This document shows, in pieces, positions 1 to 5,874 of a stretch of 16,643 bases of DNA. The notes below the pieces were generated by a model. It did no database searches. It was not told where the DNA came from and worked only from the letters and a program-made list of their open reading frames with translations. The DNA is taken from assembly GCA_948844705.1 (NCBI GenBank), contig CAQNVT010000091.1, positions 1 to 16,643 on the forward strand. The letters are read 5' to 3'. The translations under genes and the position numbers were made by a program. Every line of letters begins with the position of its first letter. Position 1 is the stretch's first letter. This DNA comes from an uncultured Dorea sp. Lineage in GTDB: Bacteria; Bacillota; Clostridia; Lachnospirales; Lachnospiraceae.

Positions 1-80
1 CACGGCATGGGTCTTAAAAATGTAAGAGATATTGTAGAAAAAACCACGGGGTGCTGGATATACGGTATGATAATGGGATT
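1..80 (+). pseudogene. C-terminal remnant of a GHKL-type sensor histidine kinase
   Basis: Frame 1 begins HGMGLKNVRDIVEK, which matches the G2 box of GHKL/AgrC-type kinases (typically GHGIGLKNVRxIVEKY). The frame then breaks at a run of six A (38-43). Adding one A would continue as VEKNHGVLDIRYDNG, the normal GHKL continuation, and this is the frame that enters the MurG-like protein. So the first ~80 bases look like the tail of a kinase gene that is both frameshifted and fused to murG. Only about 25 residues are visible, so the family call rests on one motif. The frameshift could be a real lesion or a homopolymer sequencing error, and the join could be an assembly artefact because it lies at the window edge. 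Confidence 0.55.
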
Positions 81-875
81 TTAAAGCCGGATGTTATATT
101 TTCCAAAGGAGGATTTGTCTCCGTACCTGTCGTACTGGCGGCAAAGCAGCGGCGTGTTCCGACGGTCATCCATGAATCCGACATGACTCCGGGACTTGCC
201 AATAAGATATCCATTCCTGCCGCTACCAAAGTTTGCTGCAATTTCCCGGAAACACTTGCCCACCTTCCCGAGGGAAAGGCGGTTTTAACCGGCTCCCCGA
301 TCCGTCAGGAGCTGTTGTCCGGCGATAAATATCAGGCCCGCGAATTCCTGCATTTTACCTCCGATAAGCCGGTGATCATGGTTGTAGGCGGCAGCTTAGG
401 CGCCGTAGCGGTAAATGAGGCCGTACGCCAGATTCTGCCGGAGCTTTTAAAATCCTATCAGGTGATCCATCTGTGCGGCAAGGGCAAGGTAGATGAATCT
501 CTGAAGGGTCTCGAGGGCTATGTACAGTATGAATACATTAAAGAGGAGCTTCGGCATCTCTTTGCACTTACCGATATTGTAATCTCAAGAGCCGGAGCCA
601 ATGCGATCTGTGAGCTGTTAGCTCTTCACAAACCGAATCTTCTGATTCCGCTCTCGGCAAATGCAAGCCGCGGAGACCAGATCCTTAATGCTCGCTCCTT
701 TGAGCGGCAGGGCTTCAGCGTTGTTCTCGAGGAGGAAGAGCTGAACAATGAGCTTTTACTCAATACGATCAATACACTGTATGAAAACCGGGCTTCTTAT
801 ATTGACGCCATGAAAAATTCCTCCCAGCAGAATTCGATCGACACTATTATTGATCTGATCGAATCCCTGACATAG
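51..875 (+). CDS. murG: MurG-like UDP-GlcNAc:lipid I GlcNAc transferase, N-terminally truncated
   Basis: MurG transfers GlcNAc from UDP-GlcNAc to lipid I at the inner face of the membrane, making lipid II for peptidoglycan. Similarity to MurG starts near residue 11 (LKPDVIFSKGGFVSVPVVLA) and runs to the end. It includes IHESDMTPGLANK, the C-domain glycine loop VVGGSLGA, and SRAGANAICELLALHKPNLL followed by LSANASRGDQ, the UDP-GlcNAc binding region. Full MurG is about 355 residues; this frame has 274, and the N-terminal Rossmann half with its GGTxGH loop is absent. The first ten residues belong to a GHKL kinase frame. The GTG at 51 has no convincing ribosome binding site, and the first in-frame ATG lies far inside. 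It stands outside a dcw cluster, so it may be a second copy. Probably non-functional as seen; the family call is sure. Confidence 0.85.
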   Translation: MLDIRYDNGILKPDVIFSKGGFVSVPVVLAAKQRRVPTVIHESDMTPGLANKISIPAATKVCCNFPETLAHLPEGKAVLTGSPIRQELLSGDKYQAREFLHFTSDKPVIMVVGGSLGAVAVNEAVRQILPELLKSYQVIHLCGKGKVDESLKGLEGYVQYEYIKEELRHLFALTDIVISRAGANAICELLALHKPNLLIPLSANASRGDQILNARSFERQGFSVVLEEEELNNELLLNTINTLYENRASYIDAMKNSSQQNSIDTIIDLIESLT

Positions 876-908
876 TCATTCTGCGTTTCAAGACATAACA
901 CAACATAG

Positions 909-939
909 AAAACAGGTGCCGAAAGGAGACACCTGTTTT
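909..939. terminator. Bidirectional intrinsic terminator between murG and the sigma-factor gene
   Basis: AAAACAGGTG (909-918) and CACCTGTTTT (930-939) form a perfect 10 bp stem around an 11 nt loop that itself contains a small CC-GAAA-GG element. T-rich tracts follow on both strands. The genes on either side converge, so one hairpin can end both transcripts. Confidence 0.85.
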
Positions 940-941
940 TA

Positions 942-1499
942 TTATTCCTTTAAGTGGTCAAACCGCTCTTCATAGTTCTTCTTTATCCACTGCTTTGCGC
1001 GATACAGCATGCTATGCAGTACCTCCAGCTTAATACCCATGATATCAGCGACTTCCTTTTGCGGCATCTCCAGAAAATATGTTGTCAAAATTGCATCATA
1101 CCACCTGTGATTCATGCGATACAGATCATCAAATATATTCTTGGCTAATTCCCGGTATTCCTTGTCATATACCCTTTTTATGAAATCATCCTCTGAGCTG
1201 TTTTCGAGACTGCCGCTTTCATTTTCAAAATACAGAATATTCCCTTTCAGTACTTCCCGTTTGAGATTTCTTTTATAATTTATTGCCATACGTCTTGCAG
1301 TAGTAAGCAACCATGAGGTAACTGCCTTCTCGTTCACACTTCCCAGATTCACGTATAGTTTCATAAATGCAGTCTGTGTAATTTCTTCTGCTGCATGGTA
1401 GTCGTTTCCGGAATAACGCAGCGCCGTCTGATATACGCTGTCTGCATTTTCCCTGTAGATTACATCAAAGGCGGCTCTGTCTATGGCCTTTGTCTCCAC
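942..1499 (-). CDS. ECF-like RNA polymerase sigma-70 family factor
   Basis: The 185-residue protein has the two-domain layout of an ECF sigma factor. Region 2 lies at about residues 12-80 (AALRYSGN-like helix, AAEEITQTAFMKLY, SWLLTTARRMAINYKR), followed by a variable linker and a region 4 helix-turn-helix at about 125-178 (LEMPQKEVADIMGIKLEVLHS, then MLYRAKQWIKK). It should direct RNA polymerase to a small set of promoters. The start is a GTG with a modest AAGGG site seven bases upstream. A TAA lies directly before that GTG and ends an 8-codon ATG frame with a better ribosome binding site. No anti-sigma gene is adjacent; the upstream neighbour on the same strand is the HIT gene 40 bp away, so the signal it answers to cannot be read here. 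Confidence 0.85.
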   Translation of the reverse strand: METKAIDRAAFDVIYRENADSVYQTALRYSGNDYHAAEEITQTAFMKLYVNLGSVNEKAVTSWLLTTARRMAINYKRNLKREVLKGNILYFENESGSLENSSEDDFIKRVYDKEYRELAKNIFDDLYRMNHRWYDAILTTYFLEMPQKEVADIMGIKLEVLHSMLYRAKQWIKKNYEERFDHLKE

Positions 1500-1539
1500 T
1501 TACTTTCCCTTCTCTTTCCTCATCAGTATCCTTTACGCC

Positions 1540-1944
1540 CTATATTTTTGACAGGATATCCTCTTTATCCTCATCCTTTAACGCACTCATCTTCCATCCC
1601 AGACCTACGGAGTCTCCCTTACTCCTCGGAATCAGATGCATATGAAAATGAAATACCGTCTGCCCTGCCGCTTCTCCGTTATTCTGAACAATATTATAGC
1701 CGTCGCAGCCGAGAATCGGCGTAAGCTTCGTGATCATTTTTTTTGCAAGCACCAGCGATTTTGACGCAAGCTCATCATCCAGCTCATAAAGGTTGGCATA
1801 ATGTTCTTTGGGAAGAATGAGTGCGTGTCCCTTAGACGCCGGATTTGCATCAAGAATCACCCGAAAATCCTCATCCTCATACAAAGTAGCCGTCGGAATC
1901 TCTCCATTTGCAAGCTTACAGAAAATACAATTTTCATCCTTCAT
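1540..1944 (-). CDS. HIT family protein (nucleotide hydrolase/transferase)
   Basis: This 134-residue protein has the histidine triad HFHMHLIPR with H99, H101 and H103, and an N-terminal CIFC pair (C6, C9) typical of the zinc-binding HINT-like branch. Family members cleave nucleoside phosphoramidates or related adenylyl substrates in the cytosol; the exact substrate is unknown. The length is normal for the family. It starts at an ATG with AAGGT seven bases upstream. A TATAAT lies just ahead on the same strand. It leads into the sigma-factor gene after 40 bp and probably shares its transcript. The gene upstream is divergent (histidine kinase). Confidence 0.95.
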   Translation of the reverse strand: MKDENCIFCKLANGEIPTATLYEDEDFRVILDANPASKGHALILPKEHYANLYELDDELASKSLVLAKKMITKLTPILGCDGYNIVQNNGEAAGQTVFHFHMHLIPRSKGDSVGLGWKMSALKDEDKEDILSKI

Positions 1945-1962
1945 ACTATTACCTTCTTTCTC

Positions 1963-1990
1963 ATTATAAAATATTGATTGCTTATTTCAT
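1963..1990 (-). promoter_or_regulatory. Candidate sigma-A promoter for the HIT/sigma-factor pair
   Basis: On the minus strand a perfect TATAAT (+ strand 1963-1968) lies 16 bp from ATGAAA (1985-1990, 4/6 match to TTGACA). It would give a short leader carrying the AAGGT ribosome binding site of the HIT gene. The -35 element is weak. Confidence 0.4.
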
Positions 1991-2032
1991 CAGCCGGTGT
2001 TACACTTATCTTCCGGAAAGGCGGTAGATAGT

Positions 2033-2782
2033 ATGTTCACACAGACAGATTATGACAAATTAAGACAAATTATGGAAGAAAGTCCTGAGAAAAAGGAGCT
2101 TCTTTCCAGACTTCTTGAGACTCACCGTATGGAGCTAAGCTCCATAAGCCATGAGCTCCGCAACCCTCTGACGCTTGTATACAGCACGCTTCAGTTAATA
2201 GAAGCCAGGCATCCCGAGGTACTTGCCTATGAACACTGGAAAAACATGCGCAGCGATATCGAGTATATGAATGAGCTGCTCACAGAGCTGTCAATTTACA
2301 ATAACAGCGAACGGCTGGCGTTTGAACCGATACACACCGAAGACTTTTTAAAATCGCTGGTGCTTTCCTTCGCCGCCTCACTTACCGATACGGATATTGA
2401 ATTTACCTCGCGCATTGAACCTGAGCTTCCGGACATCTGCGGAGATGCCGTAAAGCTCCGCCAGATACTGCTCAATCTGCTTGGAAATGCCCGTGACGCC
2501 GTTTTATCCGGCCCGGACATATCCTCCGGGCATCCGTCCGTCACATTCTCCGCCTGTACGGAGGAAAATTTTCTTCTGATCACGGTGAGCGACAACGGCT
2601 GCGGCATACTGCCGGAGCAGATCGGGCATATATTTGATCCCTTCGTTACATATAAGAAAAACGGCACCGGCCTGGGACTTGCCATTGCACGGCGCATTGC
2701 TTCCGCACATAACGGCCGCCTTACGGTAACCTCAGAGCCCGGGATCAGGACCGACTTCCTTCTTTCGCTTCCTGTACAATAA
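2033..2782 (+). CDS. Soluble sensor histidine kinase
   Basis: A compact 249-residue kinase core. The HisKA dimerisation helix carries the H-box SISHELRNPLT with H40. The HATPase_c domain follows with an N-box (LLNLLGNARDAV), a G1 box (DNGCGI), an F-box (IFDPF) and a G2 box (GTGLGLAIARR). It should autophosphorylate H40 and pass the phosphate to a response regulator. There is no membrane segment and no recognisable sensor domain; only about 30 residues precede the H-box, so the input must come from a partner or from the cytosol. I chose the ATG at 2033, behind AAAGGCGG, over a GTG at 1997. No response regulator is nearby, making it an orphan. Its last 51 bp overlap the 3' end of the convergent rhomboid gene. 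Confidence 0.93.
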   Translation: MFTQTDYDKLRQIMEESPEKKELLSRLLETHRMELSSISHELRNPLTLVYSTLQLIEARHPEVLAYEHWKNMRSDIEYMNELLTELSIYNNSERLAFEPIHTEDFLKSLVLSFAASLTDTDIEFTSRIEPELPDICGDAVKLRQILLNLLGNARDAVLSGPDISSGHPSVTFSACTEENFLLITVSDNGCGILPEQIGHIFDPFVTYKKNGTGLGLAIARRIASAHNGRLTVTSEPGIRTDFLLSLPVQ

Positions 2783-3334
2783 AAAGGCCAGCATAATTCC
2801 TGATACCAGACCGCCGACATGGGCAAAATTATCAACTCCGCCGTTTGCATATCCATAATATAGAGTTACTGCCGCCATAAATACGAGCCCTCTGCCCGAT
2901 ACATTGCCAACCCGTCCGTGATTACGGAGCGCCACATAAATAGTTGCTCCTATAAGTCCGAAGATTGCTCCTGAGGCACCTGCGGCAACCGCATATTCAT
3001 TCATATGAATATCCTGGTACATAGACACAAAGGTCCCGCCGACGCCGCTTAACAGATACAGAATCAGGAATTTCACTCTTCCAAGTTCATTTTCCAATGT
3101 ATATCCTATGGCAATCAGCATAACCATATTGTTCATAAGATGCTGGAAGCCAAAATGAAGGAACATGGACGTAAATATCCGGTAATACTCTCCCCGCTCC
3201 AGCACGTACGGTACATACATGGCTCCATGCTCCGCCATAAACGACGCGTCCTCCGTCATTCCGATAAAGGAAAGACCAAAAAATACCGACACATTAATTA
3301 TAACTAAGAAAATGGTAAAAACTGGTTTTTTCAT
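2732..3334 (-). CDS. Rhomboid family intramembrane serine protease
   Basis: The 200-residue membrane protein has the rhomboid fold: a first membrane helix at about residues 5-24, HLMNN at 65-69, the catalytic serine motif GASGAIFG with S121, and the catalytic histidine in AHVGG (H172). It should cut within or beside transmembrane segments of membrane substrates; the substrate is not evident. Both catalytic residues are present, so it is probably active. The tail is short and basic and is encoded within the overlap with the convergent kinase gene. The ATG at 3334 has no Shine-Dalgarno sequence and lies 6 nt after a plausible -10 element, which suggests a leaderless message. It is separated from the Tad operon upstream by 65 bp and by its own promoter. 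Confidence 0.93.
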   Translation of the reverse strand: MKKPVFTIFLVIINVSVFFGLSFIGMTEDASFMAEHGAMYVPYVLERGEYYRIFTSMFLHFGFQHLMNNMVMLIAIGYTLENELGRVKFLILYLLSGVGGTFVSMYQDIHMNEYAVAAGASGAIFGLIGATIYVALRNHGRVGNVSGRGLVFMAAVTLYYGYANGGVDNFAHVGGLVSGIMLAFLLYRKRKKEVGPDPGL

Positions 3335-3340
3335 ACCAAA

Positions 3341-3369
3341 ATTTTCTCATTAATTTCAGATGATGTCAA
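3341..3369 (-). promoter_or_regulatory. Sigma-A type promoter placed directly against the rhomboid start codon
   Basis: On the minus strand a perfect TTGACA (+ strand 3364-3369), a 17 bp spacer and GAAAAT (3341-3346, 4/6 match to TATAAT) are followed by only TTTGGT and then the ATG. Transcription would begin at or within a base or two of the start codon. Confidence 0.55.
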
Positions 3370-3399
3370 CCCGCTTTTTACAAAATAGTAACTTACTAA

Positions 3400-4173
3400 T
3401 TACAATTCCTCTTCCTCAATATACAGTCCGTCCCAGTCACCCCACTTTGATTTCTTATGCCGGCTTAAAAAACGCTTCACAGGCGTCCACATATTTTCCG
3501 TCTCCTCCATGATACAGCATCCAAGCTCCTGCTCCGCGATCCAGTCGTGCTCTTCCTTATCATATTCCGGAGAAAGCAATGCCTCCTCCCGCCCGAAGGA
3601 TACTCCTTTATCCTTATCCGTACAGGCATACCCCGGCGAATCCGGCACCTCCAGATCCTTTCTCTTTCCCATGCCCAGACACCGCGGCACCAGCTTTTCC
3701 AGACTGTAATTTTCTTCCATCGTCTCCTTATGAAGCAAAAATATCATCTGTACACAATCCTGATCCTTATAGTCCGCCCGCTTTACAAAATATTCCGTCA
3801 TCGTATGAAATGCTTCCCACAGGTTATCTGTCCCCGGCGGATAATAGCAAAAATAATATTTCCCGGATTCATAAAAAATATATTCCGGGTTCAACACGAT
3901 CCGATGAATATTTAAAAGATGCTTTCTTGTCTCCCCGATCACAGCCAGCAGCCGCTCGAGAAAGCAGCAGATATCTTCCCCCTTAATCTCGCTTTTTTCA
4001 TACATTGCTTTCATGGATACCTTCCCGCTCACATCATAATCATAATAGCTTTTTCCGTCCGCTCCCCTTCCCTTTACGGCAAGAAGCCCCTCTATATGAT
4101 TCTCTTTAAGCATACGCATCTGGTAATCCTCCCGATAGATGCCTTCCTCTTCAATCGTTATCTTCCGTTCCAT
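3400..4173 (-). CDS. DUF6382-type protein at the end of the Tad operon, without an FHA domain
   Basis: A 257-residue soluble protein with no signal peptide. The N-terminal ~165 residues (YDYDVSGKVSMKAMYEK, then an LNPEYIFYESGKYYFCYYPP region) resemble DUF6382, a domain found next to Tad genes in Clostridia and often joined to a C-terminal FHA phosphothreonine-binding domain. That is family recall and was not checked by search. Here the C-terminal ~90 residues are low in recognisable motifs and end in an acidic tail (YIEEEEL); I see no FHA fold signature such as GR..(S/T)....H. The ATG at 4173 lies 23 bp inside the preceding TadE-like gene, behind AGGAG, so translation is probably coupled. Function is unknown; a regulatory role in pilus assembly is a guess. 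Confidence 0.72.
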   Translation of the reverse strand: MERKITIEEEGIYREDYQMRMLKENHIEGLLAVKGRGADGKSYYDYDVSGKVSMKAMYEKSEIKGEDICCFLERLLAVIGETRKHLLNIHRIVLNPEYIFYESGKYYFCYYPPGTDNLWEAFHTMTEYFVKRADYKDQDCVQMIFLLHKETMEENYSLEKLVPRCLGMGKRKDLEVPDSPGYACTDKDKGVSFGREEALLSPEYDKEEHDWIAEQELGCCIMEETENMWTPVKRFLSRHKKSKWGDWDGLYIEEEEL

Positions 4174-4558
4174 TTACTGCTCCTGTCAACCTCCTTTTAT
4201 CCCGGATCCGCTTTTCCGGCTCTGTAACAGGCATGCTTTTTAAGACAGATACTGTCATCCCCCTCTTTGTGCCTGTTCCCTGAATTCTGATCTCATCGTC
4301 TCCCACAGAGACCGATACCTCTATTCTGTCAAACAAAATACATTTATTTCCTGCCCTCTCATAAAATAATGCCTCTATCTCCCCGGCCGTAACGCCTGCT
4401 TTCTTCCTTGCCTTTGTTCCTCCTACGGCCGCCGCCTCATATGCCGCACCGGAAAGCACGGCCTTGTCATGGAAATAAAACATTCCGAATATACTGCTCA
4501 TGATAAGCAGCAGGATCACCGGCATCAGATAAGACATTTCGATCGTATACCCTCTCAC
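4151..4558 (-). CDS. Small TadE-like pseudopilin
   Basis: A 135-residue protein starting RGYTIEMSYLMPVILLL: a short basic start, a glycine, a glutamate a few residues on, and one long hydrophobic helix (about residues 8-28), as in TadE-type pseudopilins. The rest is soluble and probably outside the membrane. I chose the GTG at 4558 because GGAGG sits six bases upstream, and because its GTGA overlaps the stop of the prepilin peptidase gene, a classic coupling. The same frame stays open much further upstream only by chance. It probably helps pilus assembly after processing by the adjacent peptidase; E+4 rather than the usual E+5 is slightly atypical. Confidence 0.8.
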   Translation of the reverse strand: MRGYTIEMSYLMPVILLLIMSSIFGMFYFHDKAVLSGAAYEAAAVGGTKARKKAGVTAGEIEALFYERAGNKCILFDRIEVSVSVGDDEIRIQGTGTKRGMTVSVLKSMPVTEPEKRIRDKRRLTGAVNGTEDND

Positions 4559-5001
4559 AGTACACCTCCCTCTATAAACATCACAGTCAGATACCCGCCC
4601 GTCAGAAACGGATAAAAAGGAAACGTATATCTGCCCTGCAGCCTTTTCCTGATGAGGACTGCCGCAGAAAATACGGCCAGGATAAAAAATGCCGTAAGCA
4701 GTACCTCTACAAGCTCCCACAAGCCCAGATATATCCCGAAAACCAGAATTCCCCAGCTGTCGCCATATCCCATCCCTTCCTCCGTAATTTTGCTGATGAT
4801 AAGAAACAGGATACCGATCCCCACTCCTCCAAGAAGCAGCCAGATATTTCTCTCCGGACACAAGATCTGATAAACAAATGCGGCTGCTCCCGACAAGTAC
4901 AAAAGCCACACCGGCACCTTGTGAAGCCGTATATCTATATAAGAAAACAATAATAATATACACAAACCCGTGATCCGTCCTATCCACCACATCTCGAACA
5001 C
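4555..5001 (-). CDS. A24 family prepilin peptidase (TadV/CpaA-like)
   Basis: The 148-residue integral membrane protein has several hydrophobic helices and the two aspartates of A24 peptidases: SYIDIRLHKVP near residue 23 and GMGYGD near residue 81. It should cleave the leader of Flp and the TadE-like proteins after glycine on the cytosolic side of the membrane. It is short, as expected for the TadV branch, and lacks the methylase domain of PilD. The GTG start at 5001 lies inside the preceding gene with AAAGGGG close by; an ATG nine bases further in is an alternative. Its stop overlaps the next start. Confidence 0.9.
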   Translation of the reverse strand: MFEMWWIGRITGLCILLLFSYIDIRLHKVPVWLLYLSGAAAFVYQILCPERNIWLLLGGVGIGILFLIISKITEEGMGYGDSWGILVFGIYLGLWELVEVLLTAFFILAVFSAAVLIRKRLQGRYTFPFYPFLTGGYLTVMFIEGGVL

Positions 5002-5786
5002 ATCCCCTTTCCGGCTGCCTCCGACAGCGGCACCGCATAAACGGTTCTTTTAAGGCCGCTGCAGGAGAGGGAGCTGTGATACCGGTCCCCGCTGTCTGTT
5101 ATATAGACTGTGCCGGCAGTCCCTCCCCTGGAACAATGCTCACAAGGGTAATACCTTCCTCCGGATTCATTCCGCAGAGAGGCCGTCTCTGATGCCTGCA
5201 CCATATGGATGGACAGCTTCAGATAGGTACACTGATAATCCTTGTGATACACCACCCCTGTCTCTGTGATATATACCGTCTCATCATCTTCATGTCCGAA
5301 GACCCCTTTCTCGTAACCCGTCCACGCCTTTATCCGCATCGTTTCCGTACAGGAGACCGGCGGAACCGCAAACATCGGAAGCGGAAGCTTCACCTTGTAG
5401 GATACCGTAAGCCTTCCGATCCCCGTAACCGCAGACATATAGGAGCCCTCACAGTGGATTCCTCCGCTTCCCCCTATAACAATGCTGCGCTTAAGTCTCT
5501 CCCTTCCGACCGCATGCACGATATCCTCCTCAAGCCTTGCCGGCATTAAGACCGGTATGCCGCAGGCATCCTCCATCGCCTGCTTTCCCGCCGCCTGAAG
5601 CCCCGCACGGATAGAAGCCCTGACAGACATAAGCTCCATAAGATACAACAGACTTACAACTGCCAGGAAAAACACCGGTACCGCCAGCGCTGCCTCCACG
5701 GTAATGCTTCCGCGTTTATAGGCAGGTGCAGATGCCCTTCTGCCAGGAGAAAAAGACATTTTTTTAGAAAATTTGAAGTCTGGCAT
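4980..5786 (-). CDS. TadE-like pseudopilin with a duplicated Cys-rich C-terminal module
   Basis: The 268-residue protein has a basic 26-residue leader ending KRG, then SITVEAALAVPVFFLAVV: a type IV prepilin cleavage site (G26) with Glu at +5 and a hydrophobic helix to about residue 50. After a TadE-like region it carries two copies of one pattern: VYITETGVVYHKDYQC with closing CEHC (about 171-218) and VYITDSGDRYHSSLSC with closing CSRC (about 227-266). Each has YH, one Cys, then CxxC. The repeats may bind metal or form disulfides outside the cell. The ATG has GGAGAGG upstream. A 20 bp inverted repeat spans its start region (5718-5868). It is probably a minor pilin or assembly factor. Confidence 0.85.
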   Translation of the reverse strand: MPDFKFSKKMSFSPGRRASAPAYKRGSITVEAALAVPVFFLAVVSLLYLMELMSVRASIRAGLQAAGKQAMEDACGIPVLMPARLEEDIVHAVGRERLKRSIVIGGSGGIHCEGSYMSAVTGIGRLTVSYKVKLPLPMFAVPPVSCTETMRIKAWTGYEKGVFGHEDDETVYITETGVVYHKDYQCTYLKLSIHMVQASETASLRNESGGRYYPCEHCSRGGTAGTVYITDSGDRYHSSLSCSGLKRTVYAVPLSEAAGKGMCSRCGG

Positions 5787-5868
5787 ATTGAATCCTCTCC
5801 TTTCTTTTATTCTGATATTTTAAATTTTTTACAGGGAAACCTACAGAAGGACACCTGCACCTGCCTAC
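5718..5868. repeat. Long-range inverted repeat around the start of the pseudopilin gene
   Basis: TAGGCAGGTGCAG (+ 5719-5731) is exactly complementary to CTGCACCTGCCTA (+ 5855-5867). With three G-U pairs the RNA stem grows to 20 bp (5718-5737 with 5849-5868). In the leftward message one arm lies just after the DUF5702 stop and the other within codons for SAPAY of the pseudopilin, so the ~111 nt loop holds its ribosome binding site and ATG. Confidence 0.7.
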
Positions 5869-5874
5869 ATCCCG

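Noticed and set aside
2296..2856. A 186-codon minus-strand frame opposite the histidine kinase
   Set aside because: It has no family features, and the kinase motifs are unambiguous on the other strand.
3370..3420. Possible terminator after the Tad operon (TAGTAA/TTACTA)
   Set aside because: The stem is only five or six A-T rich pairs and would not be stable.
3547..3986. Two long plus-strand open frames opposite the DUF6382 gene
   Set aside because: They are antisense to a well-supported gene, lack ribosome binding sites and are rich in Pro/Ser as expected from a GC-rich shadow frame.
4559..5038. N-terminal extension of the small TadE-like gene up to 5038
   Set aside because: This stretch overlaps the prepilin peptidase in another frame. 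A GTG with GGAGG at 4558 gives a proper pseudopilin N-terminus.
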